In this document: piece by piece, positions 7,853 to 16,864 of the stretch
How positions within the stretch are numbered: the stretch's first letter is position 1
Layout of the letters: every line of letters starts with the position of its first letter
Assembly (NCBI GenBank): GCA_947169935.1
Contig: CAMVRS010000007.1
Span: 1 to 51,908, forward strand
From: an uncultured Lachnospiraceae bacterium
GTDB lineage: Bacteria; Bacillota; Clostridia; Lachnospirales; Lachnospiraceae
DNA: 51,908 nt
Reading direction: 5' to 3'
Made by a program: the position numbers and the translations under genes
Notes under the pieces: generated by a model
Told to the model about the DNA's origin: nothing
Seen by the model: the letters and a program-made list of their open reading frames with translations, nothing else
The model's database searches: none

Positions 7853-8654
7853 ATGTCCTCCGCAGTTTATCTGAAATATACTGATACCATTTATAGGCGT
7901 TATCGTTTGGAAAAAGCCCCTTTTCCAGATCACACCGGATACCCGATATCAGATAAGCTATATCTTCCCTGTATCCCAGAGCAGATAAATATTCCAGTGC
8001 CTTTAATCCCGGCACCCCCAAAGGGCGCAGCATGATATTCTCCGGATCGATCTCCTCCAGGCTCTTATTCTCATAAAACCTCTCGTGCTCAAAAAGCCCC
8101 AGCCCGAAATCAAAAAGCGGAGCACGATCAAAAGTCCCGTCATCATTATATAATAATCCGAAGTTGTTATAATGCCTGTCCTCATTTAAAAGTAAAAGAT
8201 CGGCCACAAACATAACGGCAAGATATAAAGAGATATCCGTACCGCATTCTTCCTGCGCAGTATTCATGATCTGCCACAGTCTTTCTTCACCGCTTCTGGC
8301 ATCCTCGGCATAAACGCCAAAGCGCTCAAATATACGCGCCATGGATAACCATATTTCATCCCCGGTGCAAAAGTCTGCGGAACGCACAGCCGGCAGGTCC
8401 TTATCCGTCATCACTATCTCCTGTTCCACTATTTTTATCCCAAGAGTATAGTCCTCGGCAAATATACGGGAAGACAGGTATTCTACCATGTAATCCTTCC
8501 AGTATTTTCCTTCGTGATAAAACGGCAGCTTGATATACGCCCTGTTTTTATCATCATAATACTTTTCCTGCTCTCCTTTGGAGCTTCCCGTAATATCCAG
8601 TCTCCTGAGCGTCCTGAGCCTTATGATCTCTTTTTTTTCCATGAAAATTTCCAT
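7836..8654 (-). CDS. HipA-like Ser/Thr kinase lacking the HipA N-terminal domain
   Basis: The 272-residue product carries the HipA-type kinase core: LLLNEDRHYNNFGLLY with the catalytic Asp and metal-binding Asn, then APLFDFGLGL as the metal-binding DFG-like motif. HipA kinases phosphorylate proteins (EF-Tu and glutamyl-tRNA synthetase are known targets) and act in toxin-antitoxin or persistence systems. The N-terminal subdomain of E. coli HipA is absent, as in shorter CtkA- or HipT-like forms. The start is placed at the ATG 8654 because the -10 TAAAAT ends 7 nt before it, implying a leaderless mRNA. An in-frame ATG at 8642 with only weak GGAA upstream is the alternative. No HTH antitoxin gene is adjacent. 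Confidence 0.75.
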   Translation of the reverse strand: MEIFMEKKEIIRLRTLRRLDITGSSKGEQEKYYDDKNRAYIKLPFYHEGKYWKDYMVEYLSSRIFAEDYTLGIKIVEQEIVMTDKDLPAVRSADFCTGDEIWLSMARIFERFGVYAEDARSGEERLWQIMNTAQEECGTDISLYLAVMFVADLLLLNEDRHYNNFGLLYNDDGTFDRAPLFDFGLGLFEHERFYENKSLEEIDPENIMLRPLGVPGLKALEYLSALGYREDIAYLISGIRCDLEKGLFPNDNAYKWYQYISDKLRRTYERKI

Positions 8655-8661
8655 GCAAAGC

Positions 8662-8690
8662 ATTTTAGCAGATTTATATATAAACTTCAA
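8662..8690 (-). promoter_or_regulatory. Promoter of the HipA-like gene (leaderless type)
   Basis: TTGAAG (8685-8690), 17 nt and TAAAAT (8662-8667) on the minus strand. The -10 is separated by exactly 7 nt from the ATG at 8654, so transcription should start at or next to the start codon. Confidence 0.75.
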
Positions 8691-8697
8691 CGCCCGC

Positions 8698-8724
8698 AAA
8701 AAGACCGGGGATCGCTCCCCGGCC
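8698..8724 (-). terminator. Terminator of the murE-rpe operon
   Basis: A 7-bp GC-rich stem (CCGGGGA with TCCCCGG) and 4-nt loop followed on the minus strand by a T-rich tract (TCTTTTT), about 25 nt after the rpe stop. Confidence 0.85.
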
Positions 8725-8747
8725 CGAAAGATCCTGCCTCACGATGT

Positions 8748-9410
8748 TTAATCCGCCATAAGCCCGATCAGCTCCCTGGTATTGGCCTCGGCATCGCCGC
8801 GGAACACCGCGGAGCCTGCAACTATTACGTTTGCGCCGTATTCCTTGATGGATACGATATTCTCTTTCGTTATGCCCCCGTCTACTTCCACATCACAGTA
8901 GAGGCCTTTTTCATCTATCATATCCTTTAACTGTCTTACTTTCTTTAAACACTCAGTCAATACATGCTGTCCTCCGAAGCCCGGCTCCACAGTCATGGGC
9001 AGTACCATATCCAGCTCCGGCAGCAGATTTCTGATCTCACTTACTGCCGTAGCAGGCTTTAGGGCAATACCTGCCTTCTTCCCGCATTTATGTATCATTT
9101 TGATCACCGATACCGGATCATCGCAGGCCTCATAATGAACGGTTATTATATCGGCCCCAAGTTCCGCAAACTCCTCTATATAACGGTCGGGTTTAACTAT
9201 CATCAGATGTGCGTCTATCTTTAGCCCGGTTGCTTTGCGCAGAAGCTGAAGCAGCGGCATGCCAAAGGATATGGCCGGAACAAAACTGCCGTCCATTACA
9301 TCAAAATGAACATATGCGGCTCCGCCTGCTTCGATCCGTCTTATCTCGCCTTCTAGATTCATCAGATCTGCTGCCAGTATGGAAGGCGCCAGTATGTTTT
9401 TCATCTTCAT
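8748..9410 (-). CDS. rpe: Ribulose-phosphate 3-epimerase
   Basis: Interconverts ribulose 5-phosphate and xylulose 5-phosphate in the pentose phosphate pathway. The 220-residue TIM barrel shows the family motifs: ILAPSILAAD at the N-terminus, HFDVMDGSFVPAISFG, KIDAHLMI, MTVEPGFGGQ and VEVDGGITKENI with the catalytic Asp. It is the last gene of the long operon and starts 3 nt after the rsgA stop, with GGAAGAGG upstream inside rsgA. The rsgA-rpe order is the same as in Bacillus. A second in-frame ATG two codons later is possible. Confidence 0.96.
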   Translation of the reverse strand: MKMKNILAPSILAADLMNLEGEIRRIEAGGAAYVHFDVMDGSFVPAISFGMPLLQLLRKATGLKIDAHLMIVKPDRYIEEFAELGADIITVHYEACDDPVSVIKMIHKCGKKAGIALKPATAVSEIRNLLPELDMVLPMTVEPGFGGQHVLTECLKKVRQLKDMIDEKGLYCDVEVDGGITKENIVSIKEYGANVIVAGSAVFRGDAEANTRELIGLMAD

Positions 9411-9413
9411 AAG

Positions 9414-10292
9414 CTAATACCTCTTCCTGTCATTGAGTTCCGAATAAACGGCACAGTAATTCTCGTATCTGATCTGTGGTATAGCCCCATTGGCTGCAGC
9501 TTCTCTTATTACGCAGCCGGGTTCTTTGATATGCATGCAGTCCATAAAGCGGCACTCCCCTGCATAGGGATCAAATTCGGGATATTCATCCCTCACCTCA
9601 TCGGCTTCGATATCCCGGAGTTCCAGTGCCGTAAATCCGGGTGTATCCATAACATAGCCGCCTCCCTCTATGGGGAAGAGCTCCGAATGCCTGGTGGTAT
9701 GTTTTCCGCGTTTAAGCTTTTTGCTTATCTCTCCTGTCTCTGCCAGGGCTCCCGGACACAATGCATTCAGTATGGTCGATTTACCGACACCGGAAGGTCC
9801 TGCCAGCAGACTTATGTGCCCGCAGAGCATTTCCTTAAGTGTATCCTTAAAGCCATCCTCAAGAGCGCAAAGCGCGCGTACATCGGCCACCGCATCTTTG
9901 TATGCATTCAAAAGCCTGTCAACCTGCACAGCATCAGCCAGGTCCTTTTTATTAAATAACAGAATACAGGGAACATTGCTGCGGCGCAGCGTGATAAGGA
10001 ATCTGTCCAGAAGGACGTAATTGGGCGCAGGTTTGTCAAAGGCAAAAACCAGAAGTGCCTGATCCACATTGGCAGCTTCCGGGCGTATCAGCCTGTTCTT
10101 TCTCTCCAGGATAGAGTCCACGCTGCCGATGGCGGCTTCATTATCGATAACGCTTATGCGCACCATATCCCCTACTAAAGGCTTATCCCCGTCTTTACGG
10201 AAGATTCCTCTGGCACGGCATTCATATTCCCTGCCGTCATCAGCCAGTACATAGTAAAAACCGCCTATGCCTTTAAGTATCCTGCCTTCCAT
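9414..10292 (-). CDS. rsgA: Ribosome small subunit-dependent GTPase A (RsgA)
   Basis: A circularly permuted GTPase that checks late 30S assembly. The 292-residue product has an OB-fold N-terminus (about 1-65), then the permuted G motifs in the order NKKDL (G4), GPSGVGKST (G1) and DTPGF (G3), and a C-terminal zinc-binding knuckle in CRFMDCMHIKEPGC. The ATG at 10292 shares one base with the prkC stop (TGATG), indicating translational coupling; an in-frame TTG one codon upstream is unlikely. Next to prkC and prpC the context is that of B. subtilis yloQ (cpgA). Confidence 0.96.
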   Translation of the reverse strand: MEGRILKGIGGFYYVLADDGREYECRARGIFRKDGDKPLVGDMVRISVIDNEAAIGSVDSILERKNRLIRPEAANVDQALLVFAFDKPAPNYVLLDRFLITLRRSNVPCILLFNKKDLADAVQVDRLLNAYKDAVADVRALCALEDGFKDTLKEMLCGHISLLAGPSGVGKSTILNALCPGALAETGEISKKLKRGKHTTRHSELFPIEGGGYVMDTPGFTALELRDIEADEVRDEYPEFDPYAGECRFMDCMHIKEPGCVIREAAANGAIPQIRYENYCAVYSELNDRKRY

Positions 10293-12622
10293 CAAATATT
10301 CTGCGCTACCTTCTTAAATTCAACAGACTTGGGCTGGCTTGTCTTGCGGGTCTCCACCTGCTGTGTAAAGGTATTGCCGTCCTCATCGGATACTTCCTGC
10401 TCCTCCATCACGGTAAATTCAATAGTCAGAACGCCTCTGGGGATATTAGCTATACCCGTAACCTGTATTGATACAGGGAAACTGCTTGTATTCTCTGCCC
10501 AGATCTGGCCGCCTGCCTCGTCCTTAAGATAGATAGTAGCCTCACCGCCCTGGTATCCTTCAGGCGCATCAACGAAATAATTATCTAACATATAGATTGC
10601 ATTCTCACGGCCCTTGCTTATCCTGTATTCTATCTCCGAATCGGTGCTGATGGTGGTACCTGCAGAATAATTCTGATAGCATACCTTGCCTTCTTCATAA
10701 TTATCACTGTATTCATCTTCTCCCTTGGTTGCAGAAAGTCCTGCATTCTCAAGGATCAGCTTGGCCTCTTCCTCGGTATGCCCTTTAAGATCAGGCATTG
10801 CAACCTGTATCAGCTCTTTACCAAGGCTGATATAAATGGTGACCTTGCTGCCTATAGCCGCATAAGTGCCTGCTTCGGGCTCCTGCCTGATAACATTGCC
10901 CTTTTCCACTTCATCATCATTGAGATTCTGTACCTCAACATCAAAACTGTCATCCTCAAGCAGTTTTCTTGCTTCGGGACGTGAACGTCCTACTACATCC
11001 GGCACCGGCAGGGTTCCCTTCTCCGTATTGCCTACAGCCGTCGTAGGTGTAGCCTCTGCAGCTGCCGCTGATGTAGGCGCAGCCGAAGTCGGGTTTTCCT
11101 TCTCCCTTCCAAAACCGATAGCCTGCCAAACGATATACAGGAAGATTATCGCCAGTATGACTGCCGCGATGATGATCAGTATAGTAGTCAGGATCTCCAT
11201 CCTGGGATCGTTTTCGTCATAACGGTCATCCCTGGATCTCTTCCTTCTTCTGGTATCGCTCTTGCGCGCAGACGGCTGCCCCTGGCTCTTCTTTCTGGGC
11301 ACATCGGGCGCAGTAGGTCTTCTGTTGCCGTTATTGCCGTTTCTCTGGCTATTCTTATCCGCCTCGGCGGGTCTTTTCTTTTTCTTCTTTTTATGAGGAT
11401 TTGCAGGGGGCTCATTATTCTTCTTGCGGCCGCTTATTATCTCCTGCAGTACAGGTCCGTTGGCATAAGGATCCTGGTTATCCTGATCATAGCCTTCGGG
11501 ATACTCTCCTTCATATTCGGGGTACTCACCCTCGTATTCTGGATACTCTCCTTCATATTCCGGATATTCTCCCTCATATTCGGGATATTGTCCTTCATAT
11601 TCGGGATTGCCTTCTTCATAACCTTCGGGATATTCTTCCTGATAATCATCCTGACCGCCGGCGCCCGCTGCGCCTGCCATCATCTGGGCGTCAAAAGAAT
11701 CCCTTCTGTTGGCCTGCTGTCTGATACGCTTTATCTCCTGGGGAGAGATATCCTTGGTAGCCCCATGCTCATCGTTTTCATCGAGCTTGACAAAATCCTC
11801 ATCGGGGGATATCAGCGATCTCTTCAGATCCTCTATAAGCTCCGGAGCAGACTGGTAACGCCTGTCGGGGCTCTTCTGTGTACATTTAAGAACTATCTTC
11901 TCAAGACTTACGGGTATCTCCGGAACATAATCCCTGGGTGAGGGCATGGGTTCCTGTATATGCTTGATGGCAACCGCTACGGTGGTATCGCCGTTAAAAG
12001 GAACACGGCCTGTAAGCATCTCAAACAAAGTGATACCAAGTGAATAGATATCACTCTTTTCATCGGAGAAGCCGCCGCGTACCTGCTCGGGAGAAGTATA
12101 ATGAACGCTTCCCATGACATTAGAGGTAATCGTATTGCTGGTTGCTGCCTTTGCTATACCAAAGTCCGTAACCTTTACCTTACCGTCCATACTGATGATA
12201 ACATTCTGGGGCTTGATATCCCTGTGAATGATATGATTATTATGTGCAGCCTCTATGCCCTGTGCTACCTGTATGGCAATGCTCACGGCCTCCCTTACGG
12301 AAAGGCGAGCCTTCTTCTCGATATACTTCTTAAGCGTGATGCCTTCCACAAGCTCCATCACGATATAATGGGATCCGCTGTCCTCGCCAACATCATAGAC
12401 GTTAACGATATTGGGATGCATAAGGCCTGCAGCCGACTGCGCCTCACTGCGGAATTTCTGCAGGAAATCCTTGTTCTCGGAAAACTCCTGCTTAAGCACC
12501 TTTACCGCAACATGCCTGTTCAGCTTATGGTCCTTGGCCCTGTAAACATCACTCATACCACCGGTGCCTATTTTTTCCAGCACCTCATAGCGGTCTGCAA
12601 CTGTCATACCTATCTTGATCAT
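10292..12622 (-). CDS. prkC: PASTA-domain Ser/Thr protein kinase PrkC
   Basis: A membrane Ser/Thr kinase that senses muropeptides or lipid II and controls cell-wall and growth functions. The 776-residue product has a cytoplasmic kinase domain (1-270; GTGGMSDVY loop, Lys41, HRDIKPQN at 133-140, DFG at 153-155), a long charged juxtamembrane region with a PEYEGEY tandem repeat (340-374) and Lys/Arg-rich clusters (400-465), one membrane helix (about 477-500), a Thr/Ala-rich linker and two PASTA domains (about 537-602 and 604-671). The last 100 residues are not PASTA and carry a beta-rich, Ig-like-looking extension of unknown role. It lies directly after the cognate phosphatase gene. Confidence 0.96.
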   Translation of the reverse strand: MIKIGMTVADRYEVLEKIGTGGMSDVYRAKDHKLNRHVAVKVLKQEFSENKDFLQKFRSEAQSAAGLMHPNIVNVYDVGEDSGSHYIVMELVEGITLKKYIEKKARLSVREAVSIAIQVAQGIEAAHNNHIIHRDIKPQNVIISMDGKVKVTDFGIAKAATSNTITSNVMGSVHYTSPEQVRGGFSDEKSDIYSLGITLFEMLTGRVPFNGDTTVAVAIKHIQEPMPSPRDYVPEIPVSLEKIVLKCTQKSPDRRYQSAPELIEDLKRSLISPDEDFVKLDENDEHGATKDISPQEIKRIRQQANRRDSFDAQMMAGAAGAGGQDDYQEEYPEGYEEGNPEYEGQYPEYEGEYPEYEGEYPEYEGEYPEYEGEYPEGYDQDNQDPYANGPVLQEIISGRKKNNEPPANPHKKKKKKRPAEADKNSQRNGNNGNRRPTAPDVPRKKSQGQPSARKSDTRRRKRSRDDRYDENDPRMEILTTILIIIAAVILAIIFLYIVWQAIGFGREKENPTSAAPTSAAAAEATPTTAVGNTEKGTLPVPDVVGRSRPEARKLLEDDSFDVEVQNLNDDEVEKGNVIRQEPEAGTYAAIGSKVTIYISLGKELIQVAMPDLKGHTEEEAKLILENAGLSATKGEDEYSDNYEEGKVCYQNYSAGTTISTDSEIEYRISKGRENAIYMLDNYFVDAPEGYQGGEATIYLKDEAGGQIWAENTSSFPVSIQVTGIANIPRGVLTIEFTVMEEQEVSDEDGNTFTQQVETRKTSQPKSVEFKKVAQNI
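11501..11605 (-). repeat. In-frame 21-bp tandem repeat (PEYEGEY) in prkC
   Basis: Five consecutive 21-bp units encode PEYEGQY then four PEYEGEY heptads (residues 340-374), flanked by related YPEGY segments. The region is strongly acidic and Tyr-rich and lies in the cytoplasmic juxtamembrane part of the kinase. The unit number could vary by slippage. Confidence 0.9.
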
Positions 12623-12631
12623 TACTGCTCC

Positions 12632-13369
12632 TTAACCTTCCACCCTCACTAATATTACGGTTATGTTATCTCTTCCGCCATTCATATTGGCAGCAGCCAC
12701 CAGACGGTTCGCCTTTTCCTTAAGCGTACCCTCACCTTCAACGATACCCATTATCTCCGTATCTTCCAGCATATTGGAAAGACCGTCCGAACACATGAGT
12801 ATGGTGTCTCCCACCACCAGATCTTCTACTTCAAAAAAGTCGGGATCAACCTCTTCCATCACGCCCACAGCACGGGTGATGATGTTCTTGTCAGGATGAT
12901 TGCGTGCCGACTTTCTTTCAAGCTCTCCCATCTGGACCATTTCTTCGACTAAGGAATGGTCGACTGTAACCTGTTTTATCTCGCCGTTGCTTATGAGATA
13001 CAAACGGCTGTCGCCTACATTGGCTACGCACAGTCCGTCTTCATCCAGCGTGGCAACCACCAGCGTGGTGCCCATGCCGAAGTAATTATCATCGGACATA
13101 GCCTTGTTCCTGACTCTGCGGTTTGCTTCCCTTATGGCATTGGATATCACCCTTATGCTGCCGCGCTCACTTGATGAATTGATCTGGCTCACCATGGTCT
13201 CCACAGCGCACTTGGATGCATATTCCCCCGCCTTGTGTCCGCCCATACCGTCTGCAACGATAAAAAGGTCGGGCAATGTCCCGACGGGCACCTCAGAGGT
13301 AAATACATAGTCCTGATTCAGTTTTCTCAGTCTTCCTATATCGGTGACCGAGTACGAGCTAAGTTTCAT
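12632..13369 (-). CDS. prpC: PP2C-family protein phosphatase PrpC/Stp1
   Basis: A Mn2+/Mg2+-dependent Ser/Thr phosphatase that reverses PrkC phosphorylation. The 245-residue product is a single PP2C domain with the metal-binding and structural motifs RKLNQDY, VADGMGGHKAGE, VGDSRLYL, MCSDGLSNML and GGRDNITVILV. It stops 9 nt before prkC, so kinase and phosphatase are made together. The region just before its ATG can fold as GGTCT-GAAGG-AGACC, which would place its Shine-Dalgarno in a small hairpin. Confidence 0.96.
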   Translation of the reverse strand: MKLSSYSVTDIGRLRKLNQDYVFTSEVPVGTLPDLFIVADGMGGHKAGEYASKCAVETMVSQINSSSERGSIRVISNAIREANRRVRNKAMSDDNYFGMGTTLVVATLDEDGLCVANVGDSRLYLISNGEIKQVTVDHSLVEEMVQMGELERKSARNHPDKNIITRAVGVMEEVDPDFFEVEDLVVGDTILMCSDGLSNMLEDTEIMGIVEGEGTLKEKANRLVAAANMNGGRDNITVILVRVEG

Positions 13370-13425
13370 GTTTGTATAAGGTCTCCTTCAGACCACGCAC
13401 ATTTTAGCACATCTTGGGGAATGGG

Positions 13426-14466
13426 TCAATCAGTTGACATAATATTGTTATGGTTACGTCGTAACTGGCCGCAGGCTCCGTCTATATCCCGCCCCAGTTC
13501 ACGGCGTATCGTAGCGTTGACTTTCATATTGCTCAACTTCTGCTGGAAGGCCAGCACCGCGGCTCTGTCCGGTTCCTTAAGTCCTGCTTCGGTCACGGGA
13601 TTTACCGGGATCAGATTCACATGGCATCCTCTTTTTGCTGCCAGCGCCGCAAGCCCTTTCGCATCTTCCTCAGTATCATTTACTCCGGCTATCAGTGAAT
13701 ATTCAAAAGTCACGCGTCTTCCGGTATTCTTAAAATATGTATCCACCGCTTCCATAAGCTGTGCAATGGTATAGCTCTTTGCCACCGGCATGATCTTTCT
13801 TCTCTTTTCATCCGTGACCGCATGAAGCGAAAGCGCAAGGGTTATCCCCAATCCTTCTTCGGAAAGCTTAAGTATCCCGGGGACTATACCGCAGCTGGAA
13901 ACCGTAATATTCCTGACGCTTAAGTTAAGTCCTTTATCCGATGTGAGCAGCCTTATAAAAGCCACAACATTATCATAATTGTCCATGGGCTCGCCTATAC
14001 CCATCACCACTACGTTATCAACGCGCTTATCAAGATCCCTGGTCACGCTGTAGATCTGTTCCAGCATCTCGGAAGCCGTAAGATTCCTTACCAGCCCGCC
14101 AAGGGTTGAGGCACAGAAAGCGCAGCCCATGCGGCATCCCACCTGGGATGATATGCATACGCTGTGACCGTGACGGTAATCCATTGACACCGTCTCTATA
14201 CAGTTTCCGTCAGATAATCTAAAAAGATACTTAACAGTACCGTCTGTCTTAGAAACCTGTTTTCTCAGGATATCAAAAGAAGTTATGGTATAGTTTTCAG
14301 AAAGCTTTTCTTTCAGAGACGCCGGTATGTTGCTCATCTCATCAAAGCTGCGTACCAGCTTCTGATGAAGCCAGGAGTATATCTGGTCAGCCCTGAATTT
14401 CTTTTCTCCCAGTAATTCTGTTTCAGCTTTAAGCTCATCTATGCTTAAACTCTTTATATCCTTCAT
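13426..14466 (-). CDS. rlmN: 23S rRNA/tRNA adenine-C2 methyltransferase RlmN
   Basis: A radical SAM enzyme that methylates C2 of A2503 in 23S rRNA and A37 of some tRNAs. The 346-residue product has the CX3CX2C cluster motif in GCRMGCAFC (Cys111, 115, 118), a GEPMDNYDNV segment and the C-terminal methyl-accepting Cys in DGACGQLR. The ATG shares an ATGA overlap with the rsmB stop and has AGGAGG upstream. RlmN, unlike Cfr, is housekeeping, and the operon position supports it. Confidence 0.96.
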   Translation of the reverse strand: MKDIKSLSIDELKAETELLGEKKFRADQIYSWLHQKLVRSFDEMSNIPASLKEKLSENYTITSFDILRKQVSKTDGTVKYLFRLSDGNCIETVSMDYRHGHSVCISSQVGCRMGCAFCASTLGGLVRNLTASEMLEQIYSVTRDLDKRVDNVVVMGIGEPMDNYDNVVAFIRLLTSDKGLNLSVRNITVSSCGIVPGILKLSEEGLGITLALSLHAVTDEKRRKIMPVAKSYTIAQLMEAVDTYFKNTGRRVTFEYSLIAGVNDTEEDAKGLAALAAKRGCHVNLIPVNPVTEAGLKEPDRAAVLAFQQKLSNMKVNATIRRELGRDIDGACGQLRRNHNNIMSTD

Positions 14467-15830
14467 TTCCGCCTCCTGTATACGGAGATGAAAAAGCCGT
14501 CCATAAGCGGCAGCTCCCCGGGTTCACCGCAGACCAGCTGAAGATATCCCTCCTTCGCAGTGCTGTCTTTAAAGATTTCCGGCAGCTTTTCGTCAAATGC
14601 CAAACTGTCGTAATCAAAATTATCCAGAAACCACTGCCTGTTATCTTCATTTTCCTCACGGCTGACCGTACAGGTACTGTACAGCAGCGTTCCTCCGGGC
14701 TTTACATATTCCGCAGCATTCTTAAGGATATCTCTCTGCAGCTGCGAAAGGGAAGCTATATCTTCTTCCTTTAAGCGGTATCGTATATCGGCTTTTCTTC
14801 CCATAACCCCAAGACCGCTGCAGGGCAGATCCGCTATCACCACGTCTGCCTTTTCTTTAAGCTCCGGATCAAAAACAATTGCATCATGTTCAGCCACAGT
14901 GATGTTATCAAAACCAAGCCTCTCTGCATTTTCCCGTATCTTATCAGTCTTATTCCACGAAAGGTCATAGGAGAAAACCCTGCCCTCCGGTCCGCATAAT
15001 GCGGCAGCATAAAGGCTCTTACCACCGGGAGCCGCACACAGATCGACTATCGTATCTCCCTGCCTGATGCCCGCCGCTTTAACAGCAAGCATGCTGCTCA
15101 CATCCTGAACGATAAAGTCACCTTCCGCAAAGCCGGCAAGCCTTCCTACTCCGGGCACATTAGCAAGCAGCAGCGCATTATCAAGGTACGGACTCTGTGT
15201 TACCTTTATCCCGTCCTTCTCCCACGCGGCTATGAGCCCTGCCTTATCGCCTTTAAGAAGATTGATGCTTATATCCCTTTCCTTCTGGTAAGAGGCCAGC
15301 ATATTTTCCGCACGCTCCGCCCCGTATTCACTGCAGAGCAGCCCCGTTATCCATAAAGGCATGGAATACCTTACGGAAAGATATCCCTTAATATCTTTTT
15401 CCTTATCAGGCCATTTTATATCTGCTTTATTCCTTGAAATATTACGGAGAACTCCGTTGACAAAGCCTTTAAGTCCCGAAAAGCCCTTACCCGCTGCAAG
15501 TGATACACATTCATTGCACGCCGCAGCATCGGGCACGTTATCCATATATAAGAGCTGATAAGCTCCCATGCGCATGATAAGCCGCACAGGCGCTTTCATC
15601 TTAGAGGTTTTTGTTGAGGCAAACTGGTCGATAACATGATCAAGAGTGATGGCTCTTTCTATACAGCCCTCACTTAAGCGCCGTATAAAAGCCTTATCAC
15701 GCTGATCGAGATAATCATGCTTATCAAGAGCTGCTTTTATGATATCCCCGCTTTTAGCTCCGGGCCTGTCACATTCCGTAAGGATATCCAGCACCAGCCG
15801 CCTGCCTGTTGTAGCTTTGCTGCTGCCCAT
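14463..15830 (-). CDS. rsmB: 16S rRNA m5C967 methyltransferase RsmB
   Basis: Methylates C5 of cytosine 967 of 16S rRNA. The 455-residue product has an N-terminal NusB-like RNA-binding domain (about 5-140) and a Rossmann methyltransferase domain with LCAAPGGKS (SAM binding), ADLPCSGLGVMGRK and YSTCTVSREENE, holding the two catalytic cysteines. Its start overlaps the fmt stop by one base (TGATG) and its stop overlaps rlmN, so the three genes are tightly coupled. Confidence 0.95.
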   Translation of the reverse strand: MGSSKATTGRRLVLDILTECDRPGAKSGDIIKAALDKHDYLDQRDKAFIRRLSEGCIERAITLDHVIDQFASTKTSKMKAPVRLIMRMGAYQLLYMDNVPDAAACNECVSLAAGKGFSGLKGFVNGVLRNISRNKADIKWPDKEKDIKGYLSVRYSMPLWITGLLCSEYGAERAENMLASYQKERDISINLLKGDKAGLIAAWEKDGIKVTQSPYLDNALLLANVPGVGRLAGFAEGDFIVQDVSSMLAVKAAGIRQGDTIVDLCAAPGGKSLYAAALCGPEGRVFSYDLSWNKTDKIRENAERLGFDNITVAEHDAIVFDPELKEKADVVIADLPCSGLGVMGRKADIRYRLKEEDIASLSQLQRDILKNAAEYVKPGGTLLYSTCTVSREENEDNRQWFLDNFDYDSLAFDEKLPEIFKDSTAKEGYLQLVCGEPGELPLMDGFFISVYRRRK

Positions 15831-16774
15831 CAGCCCAGATGCTCCCCTGTCTCCAGTTTGATACCCCTTAAGTAATCGGCGCAGCTCATACGCTTTTTAC
15901 CTTCGGCCTGAAGCTCTTTTATCTTAAGTACGCCTTCGCCACAGGATATATAGAAGTTATCTTTATCAACACAGGTGATATATCCGGGCGCGGCCTTTGC
16001 CTTATTCTCTCCGACACTGCCGCCTGCAACTTCCGCCTTCCAGATCTTTAATACCTTTGCTCTGAAATAAGTATATGCCCCGGGCCAGGGATCGGTCCCG
16101 CGGATAAGACGCTCTATCTCTTCCGCGCTGCGCAGCCAGTTAATAAGTCCGTCTTCCTTGCGAAGCATGCCTACATGACTGCTCTTTGATCCGTCCTGTT
16201 TCACCGGTGTAAGAGCACCCTTTTCCAGCTGATCCAGAGTCTCCACTATCAGCTGCGAACCGATAACGGAAAGCTTGTCAAAAAGGCTGCCGCCTGTCTC
16301 TTCCTTATCTATTTCAACGGAACGCTGACTTAGTATATCACCGGTATCTATACCTTCATCCATCTGCATGATGGTAACGCCGCTTTCCTTATCGCCGTTT
16401 ATGACCGCATACTGGATAGGGGATGCTCCCCTGTATGCCGGCAGCAGTGATGCATGGATGTTAAGACAGCCGTACTCAGGCATATCCAGTATCTCTTTTG
16501 AGAGTATCTGTCCGAAAGCCGCAACCACAAAAACATCCGCCGGATATTTCTTTAAAACTTCGACGGCTTCGGGGCGCTTGATCCGCTCCGGCTGAAATAC
16601 TTCAAGACCATGCGCTATTGCACATTCCTTCACGGGGCATGGAGCAGGCTCCTTGCTGCGTCCCTTGGGTCTGTCCGGCTGGCATACCACTAGGCTTATC
16701 TCATGGCCGGCTTTTATAAGTGCTTCAAGAGGGCCTACGGAAAAATCCGGCGTGCCCATGTAGATTATTTTCAT
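15830..16774 (-). CDS. fmt: Methionyl-tRNA formyltransferase
   Basis: Formylates Met-tRNAfMet using 10-formyltetrahydrofolate to make the initiator. The 314-residue product begins with MKIIYMGTPDFSV, has the catalytic set in LNIHASLLPAYRG (Asn106, His108) and GIDTGD (Asp146), and a C-terminal tRNA-binding domain. It follows def, the partner that later removes the formyl group. The def-fmt gap contains a dispersed repeat. Confidence 0.97.
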   Translation of the reverse strand: MKIIYMGTPDFSVGPLEALIKAGHEISLVVCQPDRPKGRSKEPAPCPVKECAIAHGLEVFQPERIKRPEAVEVLKKYPADVFVVAAFGQILSKEILDMPEYGCLNIHASLLPAYRGASPIQYAVINGDKESGVTIMQMDEGIDTGDILSQRSVEIDKEETGGSLFDKLSVIGSQLIVETLDQLEKGALTPVKQDGSKSSHVGMLRKEDGLINWLRSAEEIERLIRGTDPWPGAYTYFRAKVLKIWKAEVAGGSVGENKAKAAPGYITCVDKDNFYISCGEGVLKIKELQAEGKKRMSCADYLRGIKLETGEHLG

Positions 16775-16810
16775 AAAGAATTTTCCTCTTTGATATTAAT
16801 TCACTTCTAT

Positions 16811-16858
16811 AAAGATCCTTCGCTTCGCTCAGGATGACATGTGATAGTCCGGGATGAC
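16811..16858. repeat. Dispersed GATCCTTCGC repeat, copy 2
   Basis: One full unit (AAAGATCCTTCGC to GGATGACA) and a trailing partial unit (GGGATGAC) in the def-fmt gap, inside the operon. Confidence 0.8.
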
Positions 16859-16864
16859 GTATAA

